A DNA stretch of 64,000 nucleotides, taken from NCBI GenBank assembly GCA_030765045.1, contig CM060972.1, positions 4,724,905 to 4,788,904 of the forward strand, read 5' to 3'. Both the position numbers and the translations under genes were made by a program. Shown here one piece after another: positions 25,601 to 40,600 of this stretch. Within the stretch, counting starts at the first letter, position 1; each line of letters begins with the position of its first letter. Under the pieces are notes generated by a model. It was not told the DNA's origin, did no database searches, and was given only the letters and a program-made list of their open reading frames with translations. This stretch comes from Tenodera sinensis (lineage: Eukaryota > Arthropoda > Insecta > Mantodea > Mantidae).

Positions 25601-28600
25601 ATTTATTTAAGGAAATTGAAGCTATTAACAGTTGAGACAGAATATTAGAAGACCCCAAAAGAAAATCGTGCATGTGAATGTTTGTTAAAAGTGTAATTCG
25701 TTTTTTGATGTTGGTATAAGATAATTAAATGACGAAAACATGTTGATAAGGTTCATTGTTACGAACAACTAAGTTTGCACAAAGACGTCATAAATCTTTC
25801 CATATTTGATTTTAATATATATGTATAAATATTACAATTGTATGTGTTCCATAATAAAAGTAGGGGAGGATGATTAGAGATTGCTTCCCTAACGAGAAAG
25901 AACTATTTGATGGACGCATGCGCGGATGAATATGAAAAAGGCGGTGTCGCGTCAAACGACGCCAAAAAACTGTTCACTCGCGTGTGTATCTTCGAGATGA
26001 AAAGACGATCATATTTAGGTAGTGTGAACATGGAACTTTCACCAAACTTTCATCAAGCATAAGTTCTACTAAGTGAAAAAGTATAAAGGCTTTTAAACAT
26101 TTAGCATGGTGCTGAGAGAAATTGTTTAATATAAAGTATCGATGAAGTGTTAATAAATTAATGCATTGTGATAAAGAAACATTGTGTGATATTTCATTCC
26201 ATCCGTTACCAAGCCCTGAGATCACAAAGATCTCATTAGTGTAAAGACACAGCGTCGTTAATAATTGCAAAAACTGCACCAAATGGCTTGCCCAACGTGG
26301 GGCACGAATTTAGGATGGAATGGAAATTACGGGAAATGAACTTACGAGAAATACCAAGTGACGCCATATCATCGCGCCAAAAAGAAAGAAGACGCCATTA
26401 GACCATCGTTTGATATCGACATCAGAACACCGATGAACGGATAATCAACGATACATCAGAACACCGATGAACAGATAATCAACGCGGGAAAACACCGGAG
26501 ATCGTCTAGCGAAGCCAACTGCCCAGGAGACGTACATAACTGGACAAATCAACAGAAAAAAAAGTAGGATCAAAAATTTTTATTTTTACATCCAGTTTAT
26601 TTTTATTTGTATGTTACTGCGAAGCGGCAAAATAGTGGGACTTTTAAAACAAAGTGAGTTGAATAAAGAAACTAAAATGTCGCGAAAAGAGATAGAAATA
26701 GGAGTGGGGGAAGGGGCAGATAGGCCTAGTTATCAAATAGAACCAGAAAGTGAGGAACAGGTAACAATAGGAAAAGACCAAAGGTTAATGATGATCATGT
26801 TTGAAAGACTAGAACAGAATATGAAAGAATTAGGTCAGAAAATGGAACGAAATAAAGTAGAATTAAAACAGGACATAGAACAAAGTTTAGGTCAGAGTAT
26901 AGGTCAGAAACTGGAACAGAATAAGGAAGAGATAGGTCAGAAAATGGAGGAAGTGAGAAAGGACTTAGAACAGAAAATGGAATTAGGAAGACAGAACTTA
27001 GAACAGAAAATGGAATTAGGAAGACAGAACTTAGAACAGAAAATGGAATTAGGAAGACAGAACTTAGAACAGAAAATAGAATTAGGAAGACAGGAGTGTA
27101 AAGAAAATATGAAAGTAATGGAAACTAATTTAAAATTAGTACATAAAAACTTAAATAAGACAAAGGAAGCCTTAGAAGCTAGGATAGAAATCATAGGAGA
27201 TAGGATGGGAAAAATAGAATCAGAAATGAGAGAAAATAAGATTGTATTAGAAGGAGAAATTGCTAGATGTAGAGATGAAATAACAGAATGTAATACAAGT
27301 GTAGACTGTAAGATTACAAATGTAAAAGCAGAAATAACTGAGGAATTAAGGAAAGAGATTGAGGTAGTAAAGAAAGACATTATTAATGAAACTGTAGAAC
27401 AAATTGTAATTCCTAAAATTAAGACTATGACTGATGTAGTACATTCGCAACAGGATGCTATAAATGATATGAAACAAAGTCACTTAGAAATAAAGAATGA
27501 TTTAAAATCAATTTGTGAAGAAATGAAAAAAGGGAAAGAAAGTTTGGCTAATGTAAATGATGTTGTGAATGCACTACAAAGGCAAGATGATTTAGATGTA
27601 AGTAATGTACAAGATGAGGGTTATTTGAATAATGTACAAAATGTTGACTCACCATACAGAGAAAGAGGTTCACAACCAAACAATGACGCAACACACAACA
27701 CATGTTACACCAACAGCATATTACATGAAATCACACCACCTACATTTGACGAGGAGAAGGGAGACGATCCAAAACTCTTTGTTAAAGAGATGGAAGAGTA
27801 TTTTAAAGTGAGAAGGATACCAAATGAGCTTAGGATGATGATAGTCAAGAAAAGCTTAAAAAACAAGGCATTAGAATGGCTCAGGTTAACACTCGCTGGT
27901 CATGAGTCGTATAGCTCATTGAGAAATTTATTCCTATCAAGGTATTGGGGCCCAGCTAAGCAAAACCAAACTAGGGTAGAGCTAGCGACAGGTAGATATG
28001 ATCCAACCAAAGGGTTATCGCTAGTCGATTATTTTATGAAAGTAGCCAACAAAGGAAAGCTATTAGACCCTAACCTGTCGGAAGCAGAGCTAATTACCAG
28101 CATAACAAGACATTTCCCAGACACGGTGAGAACAGGGTTAATGACATAGGAACGGTCACCCAAACTCACCCATCTTAAACCGGAGCATGGCTACGAACAA
28201 CCAGAATGAGGGAGAAGATAGAAATACTAGTAGCACCCATGAAAGGGGGAGAGGGGCACACCATTTCCCACAACCACACAATCATGGCGAGAGGATGGAG
28301 AACACAAGACAGCGGTACCACGACACAATACCAAGGGGTGAATCGAGATACAGAACGCATAGATATGATCGGGGGAGACCAGGAGACCGTACCCATCAAG
28401 TAAATCACATACGATTCTGTAGGGAATACTTAAACAGCCAAAGTTCGTCATACAATAGGGGTTCACGCCAAAGGGGCAGAAACCAATGGAACACCGACAA
28501 CATAAGACAACAGGAGCAGAATGAAAATGTGCCGGATAGGACCGATGCTGCGCAGAATACAGAAACAACAATCACCTCTAACGCCCAGGAAAACAAAGTA

Positions 28601-31600
28601 CAAGTCAACTTTGTGTCCCGGAAGTTGACCTGTGTGGCAGTAGGGGCAATATTGACCAACATAATATAGGTACCTTGAGGAGACAGGCAAGTGAAAGAAA
28701 GGAAATAACCAATCCACCAATGATTAGGCGGAAGGTATGGGGTATCGAATTGCCAGCAATGATTGATACAGGAGCCAGCACATCAGTATGTGACGAACAG
28801 TTATTCCAGGACACCTTAAGAACATTAGGAATAAAATTATACTATTCCTCAACGTATTATCCTCAAGGAAACCCGACTGAAAGAATGATGAGGGATATAA
28901 ATATATATTTCCGCCTACTTTGCCACAAAGACCACACTTCCTGGACGGAAAAATGCGGGTACATAGAGGAGGTGATTAACCATTCGGTGAACCCCACGAC
29001 CAAGTTTGCCCCAATTGAACTGATGACCAACACAAAACCCAAGAGATTGACAATTGACATTGACACTACGATGGCTGCTCAAAGGGAATTGACAGAGAAG
29101 GAAAAATGTCAATTAGCATTCAGAAGGTTACAGCAAAAGGCTGAAAAAGGGAGGAACAAGGTAAAAAGATTCGTCAGGAAATGGTCCCCACAAATTGGAG
29201 AAAAGGTGCTCTTAAGAAGCCACAAAGCATCCAAGGCATCTGAGAAAAGATCTGGAAAGATGGAACTACTGTACACTGGACCACTGGTCATAACAAAACA
29301 GCTGGGTGACCACACGTATGAGCTACAGAATACAAATGGCAAGTTGGTAGGAAGATACCATAAAAATAAATTAAAACCATACAAAGAAAGGACCAAATAG
29401 TCTTTGCCAACAAATATGTAAGGCAGGAATAGTAGAGATGATGGAAAATAACAATTTTTAATGGGTTACTTATAGAAAATTATGTTCAGATTGGAAAATA
29501 CAACAAAAAAGAAAATCAACATAGTCATTGGCTATATTGACCACAAAGAGCATTGTCAACAAAGACAGATGAGGACACTGATTGTCATTAAAGAAATGAA
29601 TTATAGCCACGGAAAATAATGTGTTTTTGACATAAGGATGTCAGGGACAAAAATAAAAAGGAGTCAATTGTGATGACAAAGATATAATATTTCGACACAA
29701 AGATGTCGAGGGGAATTGAGAAGAAAAATAATACAATTGCAGAATAATTATAAGTATAGAAGTTTTCCCTTATAGAGATAAGAGACAAAGAGGTGACAAT
29801 TAGTGAAGTAAGAAAAACCATAATTAGAAAAGCAATGCCCATGAATTAAGATGGATATAGCCAATACTAAGCTCGAAAAAATGTTGAACCAAATAATAAT
29901 GAATAAGAACCCAATTAAAAAAATGGTACCATTAGTAACATCAGAGTTTAAGAACCGACTCAATGACCTGCCTATACATAATAAGCTTACAAGACAAAGA
30001 AGGCAAAGAACTGAATAAAATATTGCCATAAATATGATCATAATCATTAGCTCAAAATTTGTATCCTGTTTTTCTCTCCTCATAACAAGGAACATAAGTC
30101 AAAAGCCACATAATAAACCATGATACACTTAAATTATATTTGTGTCAATGTCAAATGTACAATAACTGAATATGTATTGTATAAGAACTGAATATGTGTT
30201 GTATAATAACAGAACATATGTTGTATAATAACTGGATATGTTGTGTAATAACTGGATATGTTGTACAACAACTGAATATGTGTTGTATAACAACTGAATA
30301 TGTGATGTATAATAACTGAACATGTATTGTGTAGTAACTGAATATGTGAAATTTATAAAGACATGCTGTGTCATGCCAAAACGAAAGACAAAGACAAACA
30401 GCGAAGAAGACTGTATAAAAAAAAAAAAAAAAAAAAAAAATATTGTACAAAGTGATTGCATCAGAGGAGCAGGGAGAAGTACTGTATTGTGTTTCAAGAT
30501 TGTAAATATAGGTGACAACTTGAAAAACAAAACAAGGGGCATGTGAGACAGAATATTAGAAGACCCCAAAAGAAAATCGTGCATGTGAATGTTTGTTAAA
30601 AGTGTAATTCGTTTTTTGATGTTGGTATAAGATAATTAAATGACGAAAACATGTTGATAAGGTTCATTGTTACGAACAACTAAGTTTGCACAAAGACGTC
30701 ATAAATCTTTCCATATTTGATTTTAATATATATGTATAAATATTACAATTGTATGTGTTCCATAATAAAAGTAGGGGAGGATGATTAGAGATTGCTTCCC
30801 TAACGAGAAAGAACTATTTGATGGACGCATGCGCGGATGAATATGAAAAAGGCGGTGTCGCGTCAAACGACGCCAAAAAACTGTTCACTCGCGTGTGTAT
30901 CTTCGAGATGAAAAGACGATCATATTTAGGTAGTGTGAACATGGAACTTTCACCAAACTTTCATCAAGCATAAGTTCTACTAAGTGAAAAAGTATAAAGG
31001 CTTTTAAGCATTTAGCATGGTGCTGAGAGAAATTGTTTAATATAAAGTATCGATGAAGTGTTAATAAATTAATGCATTGTGATAAAGAAACATTGTGTGA
31101 TATTTCATTCCATCCGTTACCAAGCCCTGAGATCACAAAGATCTCATTAGTGTAAAGACACAGCGTCGTTAATAATTGCAAAAACTGCACCAAATGGCTT
31201 GCCCAACGTGGGGCACGAATTTAGGATGGAATGGAAATTACGGGAAATGAACTTACGAGAAATACCAAGTGACGCCATATCATCGCGCCAAAAAGAAAGA
31301 AGACGCCATTAGACCATCGTTTGATATCGACATCAGAACACCGATGAACGGATAATCAACGATACATCAGAACACCGATGAACAGATAATCAACGCGGGA
31401 AAACACCGGAGATCGTCTAGCGAAGCCAACTGCCCAGGAGACGTACATAACTGGACAAATCAACAGAAAAAAAAGTAGGATCAAAAATTTTTATTTTTAC
31501 ATCCAGTTTATTTTTATTTGTATGTTACTGCGAAGCGGCAAAATAGTGGGACTTTTAAAACAAAGTGAGTTGAATAAAGAAACTAAAATGTCGCGAAAAG

Positions 31601-34600
31601 AGATAGAAATAGGAGTGGGGGAAGGGGCAGATAGGCCTAGTTATCAAATAGAACCAGAAAGTGAGGAACAGGTAACAATAGGAAAAGACCAAAGGTTAAT
31701 GATGATCATGTTTGAAAGACTAGAACAGAATATGAAAGAATTAGGTCAGAAAATGGAACGAAATAAAGTAGAATTAAAACAGGACATAGAACAAAGTTTA
31801 GGTCAGAGTATAGGTCAGAAACTGGAACAGAATAAGGAAGAGATAGGTCAGAAAATGGAGGAAGTGAGAAAGGACTTAGAACAGAAAATGGAATTAGGAA
31901 GACAGAACTTAGAACAGAAAATGGAATTAGGAAGACAGAACTTAGAACAGAAAATGGAATTAGGAAGACAGAACTTAGAACAGAAAATAGAATTAGGAAG
32001 ACAGGAGTGTAAAGAAAATATGAAAGTAATGGAAACTAATTTAAAATTAGTACATAAAAACTTAAATAAGACAAAGGAAGCCTTAGAAGCTAGGATAGAA
32101 ATCATAGGAGATAGGATGGGAAAAATAGAATCAGAAATGAGAGAAAATAAGATTGTATTAGAAGGAGAAATTGCTAGATGTAGAGATGAAATAACAGAAT
32201 GTAATACAAGTGTAGACTGTAAGATTACAAATGTAAAAGCAGAAATAACTGAGGAATTAAGGAAAGAGATTGAGGTAGTAAAGAAAGACATTATTAATGA
32301 AACTGTAGAACAAATTGTAATTCCTAAAATTAAGACTATGACTGATGTAGTACATTCGCAACAGGATGCTATAAATGATATGAAACAAAGTCACTTAGAA
32401 ATAAAGAATGATTTAAAATCAATTTGTGAAGAAATGAAAAAAGGGAAAGAAAGTTTGGCTAATGTAAATGATGTTGTGAATGCACTACAAAGGCAAGATG
32501 ATTTAGATGTAAGTAATGTACAAGATGAGAGTTATTTGAATAATGTACAAAATGTTGACTCACCATACAGAGAAAGAGGTTCACAACCAAACAATGACGC
32601 AACACACAACACATGTTACACCAACAGCATATTACATGAAATCACACCACCTACATTTGACGAGGAGAAGGGAGACGATCCAAAACTCTTTGTTAAAGAG
32701 ATGGAAGAGTATTTTAAAGTGAGAAGGATACCAAATGAGCTTAGGATGATGATAGTCAAGAAAAGCTTAAAAAACAAGGCATTAGAATGGCTCAGGTTAA
32801 CACTCGCTGGTCATGAGTCGTATAGCTCATTGAGAAATTTATTCCTATCAAGGTATTGGGGCCCAGCTAAGCAAAACCAAACTAGGGTAGAGCTAGCGAC
32901 AGGTAGATATGATCCAACCAAAGGGTTATCGCTAGTCGATTATTTTATGAAAGTAGCCAACAAAGGAAAGCTATTAGACCCTAACCTGTCGGAAGCAGAG
33001 CTAATTACCAGCATAACAAGACATTTCCCAGACACGGTGAGAACAGGGTTAATGACATAGGAACGGTCACCCAAACTCACCCATCTTAAACCGGAGCATG
33101 GCTACGAACAACCAGAATGAGGGAGAAGATAGAAATACTAGTAGCACCCATGAAAGGGGGAGAGGGGCACACCATTTCCCACAACCACACAATCATGGCG
33201 AGAGGATGGAGAACACAAGACAGCGGTACCACGACACAATACCAAGGGGTGAATCGAGATACAGAACGCATAGATATGATCGGGGGAGACCAGGAGACCG
33301 TACCCATCAAGTAAATCACATACGATTCTGTAGGGAATACTTAAACAGCCAAAGTTCGTCATACAATAGGGGTTCACGCCAAAGGGGCAGAAACCAATGG
33401 AACACCGACAACATAAGACAACAGGAGCAGAATGAAAATGTGCCGGATAGGACCGATGCTGCGCAGAATACAGAAACAACAATCACCTCTAACGCCCAGG
33501 AAAACAAAGTACAAGTCAACTTTGTGTCCCGGAAGTTGACCTGTGTGGCAGTAGGGGCAATATTGACCAACATAATATAGGTACCTTGAGGAGACAGGCA
33601 AGTGAAAGAAAGGAAATAACCAATCCACCAATGATTAGGCGGAAGGTATGGGGTATCGAATTGCCAGCAATGATTGATACAGGAGCCAGCACATCAGTAT
33701 GTGACGAACAGTTATTCCAGGACACCTTAAGAACATTAGGAATAAAATTATACTATTCCTCAACGTATTATCCTCAAGGAAACCCGACTGAAAGAATGAT
33801 GAGGGATATAAATATATATTTCCGCCTACTTTGCCACAAAGACCACACTTCCTGGACGGAAAAATGCGGGTACATAGAGGAGGTGATTAACCATTCGGTG
33901 AACCCCACGACCAAGTTTGCCCCAATTGAACTGATGACCAACACAAAACCCAAGAGATTGACAATTGACATTGACACTACGATGGCTGCTCAAAGGGAAT
34001 TGACAGAGAAGGAAAAATGTCAATTAGCATTCAGAAGGTTACAGCAAAAGGCTGAAAAAGGGAGGAACAAGGTAAAAAGATTCGTCAGGAAATGGTCCCC
34101 ACAAATTGGAGAAAAGGTGCTCTTAAGAAGCCACAAAGCATCCAAGGCATCTGAGAAAAGATCTGGAAAGATGGAACTACTGTACACTGGACCACTGGTC
34201 ATAACAAAACAGCTGGGTGACCACACGTATGAGCTACAGAATACAAATGGCAAGTTGGTAGGAAGATACCATAAAAATAAATTAAAACCATACAAAGAAA
34301 GGACCAAATAGTCTTTGCCAACAAATATGTAAGGCAGGAATAGTAGAGATGATGGAAAATAACAATTTTTAATGGGTTACTTATAGAAAATTATGTTCAG
34401 ATTGGAAAATACAACAAAAAAGAAAATCAACATAGTCATTGGCTATATTGACCACAAAGAGCATTGTCAACAAAGACAGATGAGGACACTGATTGTCATT
34501 AAAGAAATGAATTATAGCCACGGAAAATAATGTGTTTTTGACATAAGGATGTCAGGGACAAAAATAAAAAGGAGTCAATTGTGATGACAAAGATATAATA

Positions 34601-37600
34601 TTTCGACACAAAGATGTCGAGGGGAATTGAGAAGAAAAATAATACAATTGCAGAATAATTATAAGTATAGAAGTTTTCCCTTATAGAGATAAGAGACAAA
34701 GAGGTGACAATTAGTGAAGTAAGAAAAACCATAATTAGAAAAGCAATGCCCATGAATTAAGATGGATATAGCCAATACTAAGCTCGAAAAAATGTTGAAC
34801 CAAATAATAATGAATAAGAACCCAATTAAAAAAATGGTACCATTAGTAACATCAGAGTTTAAGAACCGACTCAATGACCTGCCTATACATAATAAGCTTA
34901 CAAGACAAAGAAGGCAAAGAACTGAATAAAATATTGCCATAAATATGATCATAATCATTAGCTCAAAATTTGTATCCTGTTTTTCTCTCCTCATAACAAG
35001 GAACATAAGTCAAAAGCCACATAATAAACCATGATACACTTAAATTATATTTGTGTCAATGTCAAATGTACAATAACTGAATATGTATTGTATAAGAACT
35101 GAATATGTGTTGTATAATAACAGAACATATGTTGTATAATAACTGGATATGTTGTGTAATAACTGGATATGTTGTACAACAACTGAATATGTGTTGTATA
35201 ACAACTGAATATGTGATGTATAATAACTGAACATGTATTGTGTAGTAACTGAATATGTGAAATTTATAAAGACATGCTGTGTCATGCCAAAACGAAAGAC
35301 AAAGACAAACAGCGAAGAAGACTGTATAAAAAAAAAAAAAAAAAAAAAAAAATATTGTACAAAGTGATTGCATCAGAGGAGCAGGGAGAAGTACTGTATT
35401 GTGTTTCAAGATTGTAAATATAGGTGACAACTTGAAAAACAAAACAAGGGGCATGTGAGACAGAATATTAGAAGACCCCAAAAGAAAATCGTGCATGTGA
35501 ATGTTTGTTAAAAGTGTAATTCGTTTTTTGATGTTGGTATAAGATAATTAAATGACGAAAACATGTTGATAAGGTTCATTGTTACGAACAACTAAGTTTG
35601 CACAAAGACGTCATAAATCTTTCCATATTTGATTTTAATATATATGTATAAATATTACAATTGTATGTGTTCCATAATAAAAGTAGGGGAGGATGATTAG
35701 AGATTGCTTCCCTAACGAGAAAGAACTATTTGATGGACGCATGCGCGGATGAATATGAAAAAGGCGGTGTCGCGTCAAACGACGCCAAAAAACTGTTCAC
35801 TCGCGTGTGTATCTTCGAGATGAAAAGACGATCATATTTAGGTAGTGTGAACATGGAACTTTCACCAAACTTTCATCAAGCATAAGTTCTACTAAGTGAA
35901 AAAGTATAAAGGCTTTTAAGCATTTAGCATGGTGCTGAGAGAAATTGTTTAATATAAAGTATCGATGAAGTGTTAATAAATTAATGCATTGTGATAAAGA
36001 AACATTGTGTGATATTTCATTCCATCCGTTACCAAGCCCTGAGATCACAAAGATCTCATTAGTGTAAAGACACAGGGTCGTTAATAATTGCAAAAACTGC
36101 ACCAAATGGCTTGCCCAACGTGGGGCACGAATTTAGGATGGAATGGAAATTACGGGAAATGAACTTACGAGAAATACCAAGTGACGCCATATCATCGCGC
36201 CAAAAAGAAAGAAGACGCCATTAGACCATCGTTTGATATCGACATCAGAACACCGATGAACGGATAATCAACGATACATCAGAACACCGATGAACAGATA
36301 ATCAACGCGGGAAAACACCGGAGATCGTCTAGCGAAGCCAACTGCCCAGGAGACGTACATAACTGGACAAATCAACAGAAAAAAAAGTAGGATCAAAAAT
36401 TTTTATTTTTACATCCAGTTTATTTTTATTTGTATGTTACTGCGAAGCGGCAAAATAGTGGGACTTTTAAAACAAAGTGAGTTGAATAAAGAAACTAAAA
36501 TGTCGCGAAAAGAGATAGAAATAGGAGTGGGGGAAGGGGCAGATAGGCCTAGTTATCAAATAGAACCAGAAAGTGAGGAACAGGTAACAATAGGAAAAGA
36601 CCAAAGGTTAATGATGATCATGTTTGAAAGACTAGAACAGAATATGAAAGAATTAGGTCAGAAAATGGAACGAAATAAAGTAGAATTAAAACAGGACATA
36701 GAACAAAGTTTAGGTCAGAGTATAGGTCAGAAACTGGAACAGAATAAGGAAGAGATAGGTCAGAAAATGGAGGAAGTGAGAAAGGACTTAGAACAGAAAA
36801 TGGAATTAGGAAGACAGAACTTAGAACAGAAAATGGAATTAGGAAGACAGAACTTAGAACAGAAAATGGAATTAGGAAGACAGAACTTAGAACAGAAAAT
36901 AGAATTAGGAAGACAGGAGTGTAAAGAAAATATGAAAGTAATGGAAACTAATTTAAAATTAGTACATAAAAACTTAAATAAGACAAAGGAAGCCTTAGAA
37001 GCTAGGATAGAAATCATAGGAGATAGGATGGGAAAAATAGAATCAGAAATGAGAGAAAATAAGATTGTATTAGAAGGAGAAATTGCTAGATGTAGAGATG
37101 AAATAACAGAATGTAATACAAGTGTAGACTGTAAGATTACAAATGTAAAAGCAGAAATAACTGAGGAATTAAGGAAAGAGATTGAGGTAGTAAAGAAAGA
37201 CATTATTAATGAAACTGTAGAACAAATTGTAATTCCTAAAATTAAGACTATGACTGATGTAGTACATTCGCAACAGGATGCTATAAATGATATGAAACAA
37301 AGTCACTTAGAAATAAAGAATGATTTAAAATCAATTTGTGAAGAAATGAAAAAAGGGAAAGAAAGTTTGGCTAATGTAAATGATGTTGTGAATGCACTAC
37401 AAAGGCAAGATGATTTAGATGTAAGTAATGTACAAGATGAGAGTTATTTGAATAATGTACAAAATGTTGACTCACCATACAGAGAAAGAGGTTCACAACC
37501 AAACAATGACGCAACACACAACACATGTTACACCAACAGCATATTACATGAAATCACACCACCTACATTTGACGAGGAGAAGGGAGACGATCCAAAACTC

Positions 37601-40600
37601 TTTGTTAAAGAGATGGAAGAGTATTTTAAAGTGAGAAGGATACCAAATGAGCTTAGGATGATGATAGTCAAGAAAAGCTTAAAAAACAAGGCATTAGAAT
37701 GGCTCAGGTTAACACTCGCTGGTCATGAGTCGTATAGCTCATTGAGAAATTTATTCCTATCAAGGTATTGGGGCCCAGCTAAGCAAAACCAAACTAGGGT
37801 AGAGCTAGCGACAGGTAGATATGATCCAACCAAAGGGTTATCGCTAGTCGATTATTTTATGAAAGTAGCCAACAAAGGAAAGCTATTAGACCCTAACCTG
37901 TCGGAAGCAGAGCTAATTACCAGCATAACAAGACATTTCCCAGACACGGTGAGAACAGGGTTAATGACATAGGAACGGTCACCCAAACTCACCCATCTTA
38001 AACCGGAGCATGGCTACGAACAACCAGAATGAGGGAGAAGATAGAAATACTAGTAGCACCCATGAAAGGGGGAGAGGGGCACACCATTTCCCACAACCAC
38101 ACAATCATGGCGAGAGGATGGAGAACACAAGACAGCGGTACCACGACACAATACCAAGGGGTGAATCGAGATACAGAACGCATAGATATGATCGGGGGAG
38201 ACCAGGAGACCGTACCCATCAAGTAAATCACATACGATTCTGTAGGGAATACTTAAACAGCCAAAGTTCGTCATACAATAGGGGTTCACGCCAAAGGGGC
38301 AGAAACCAATGGAACACCGACAACATAAGACAACAGGAGCAGAATGAAAATGTGCCGGATAGGACCGATGCTGCGCAGAATACAGAAACAACAATCACCT
38401 CTAACGCCCAGGAAAACAAAGTACAAGTCAACTTTGTGTCCCGGAAGTTGACCTGTGTGGCAGTAGGGGCAATATTGACCAACATAATATAGGTACCTTG
38501 AGGAGACAGGCAAGTGAAAGAAAGGAAATAACCAATCCACCAATGATTAGGCGGAAGGTATGGGGTATCGAATTGCCAGCAATGATTGATACAGGAGCCA
38601 GCACATCAGTATGTGACGAACAGTTATTCCAGGACACCTTAAGAACATTAGGAATAAAATTATACTATTCCTCAACGTATTATCCTCAAGGAAACCCGAC
38701 TGAAAGAATGATGAGGGATATAAATATATATTTCCGCCTACTTTGCCACAAAGACCACACTTCCTGGACGGAAAAATGCGGGTACATAGAGGAGGTGATT
38801 AACCATTCGGTGAACCCCACGACCAAGTTTGCCCCAATTGAACTGATGACCAACACAAAACCCAAGAGATTGACAATTGACATTGACACTACGATGGCTG
38901 CTCAAAGGGAATTGACAGAGAAGGAAAAATGTCAATTAGCATTCAGAAGGTTACAGCAAAAGGCTGAAAAAGGGAGGAACAAGGTAAAAAGATTCGTCAG
39001 GAAATGGTCCCCACAAATTGGAGAAAAGGTGCTCTTAAGAAGCCACAAAGCATCCAAGGCATCTGAGAAAAGATCTGGAAAGATGGAACTACTGTACACT
39101 GGACCACTGGTCATAACAAAACAGCTGGGTGACCACACGTATGAGCTACAGAATACAAATGGCAAGTTGGTAGGAAGATACCATAAAAATAAATTAAAAC
39201 CATACAAAGAAAGGACCAAATAGTCTTTGCCAACAAATATGTAAGGCAGGAATAGTAGAGACGATGGAAAATAACAATTTTTAATGGGTTACTTATAGAA
39301 AATTATGTTCAGATTGGAAAATACAACAAAAAAGAAAATCAACATAGTCATTGGCTATATTGACCACAAAGAGCATTGTCAACAAAGACAGATGAGGACA
39401 CTGATTGTCATTAAAGAAATGAATTATAGCCACGGAAAATAATGTGTTTTTGACATAAGGATGTCAGGGACAAAAATAAAAAGGAGTCAATTGTGATGAC
39501 AAAGATATAATATTTCGACACAAAGATGTCGAGGGGAATTGAGAAGAAAAATAATACAATTGCAGAATAATTATAAGTATAGAAGTTTTCCCTTATAGAG
39601 ATAAGAGACAAAGAGGTGACAATTAGTGAAGTAAGAAAAACCATAATTAGAAAAGCAATGCCCATGAATTAAGATGGATATAGCCAATACTAAGCTCGAA
39701 AAAATGTTGAACCAAATAATAATGAATAAGAACCCAATTAAAAAAATGGTACCATTAGTAACATCAGAGTTTAAGAACCGACTCAATGACCTGCCTATAC
39801 ATAATAAGCTTACAAGACAAAGAAGGCAAAGAACTGAATAAAATATTGCCATAAATATGATCATAATCATTAGCTCAAAATTTGTATCCTGTTTTTCTCT
39901 CCTCATAACAAGGAACATAAGTCAAAAGCCACATAATAAACCATGATACACTTAAATTATATTTGTGTCAATGTCAAATGTACAATAACTGAATATGTAT
40001 TGTATAAGAACTGAATATGTGTTGTATAATAACAGAACATATGTTGTATAATAACTGGATATGTTGTGTAATAACTGGATATGTTGTACAACAACTGAAT
40101 ATGTGTTGTATAACAACTGAATATGTGATGTATAATAACTGAACATGTATTGTGTAGTAACTGAATATGTGAAATTTATAAAGACATGCTGTGTCATGCC
40201 AAAACGAAAGACAAAGACAAACAGCGAAGAAGACTGTATAAAAAAAAAAAAAAAAAAAATATTGTACAAAGTGATTGCATCAGAGGAGCAGGGAGAAGTA
40301 CTGTATTGTGTTTCAAGATTGTAAATATAGGTGACAACTTGAAAAACAAAACAAGGGGCATGTGAGACAGAATATTAGAAGACCCCAAAAGAAAATCGTG
40401 CATGTGAATGTTTGTTAAAAGTGTAATTCGTTTTTTGATGTTGGTATAAGATAATTAAATGACGAAAACATGTTGATAAGGTTCATTGTTACGAACAACT
40501 AAGTTTGCACAAAGACGTCATAAATCTTTCCATATTTGATTTTAATATATATGTATAAATATTACAATTGTATGTGTTCCATAATAAAAGTAGGGGAGGA

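Noticed and set aside
26937..27380. Minus-strand ORF of 147 codons (and copies at 31848, 36760)
   Set aside because: Antisense shadow of the gag coiled coil; repetitive Phe/Ser/Leu without motif.
29588..30095. Minus-strand hydrophobic ORFs in each LTR unit resembling membrane or envelope-like proteins
   Set aside because: AT-rich antisense frames with no signal peptide, cleavage site or family motif; no support for an envelope gene.
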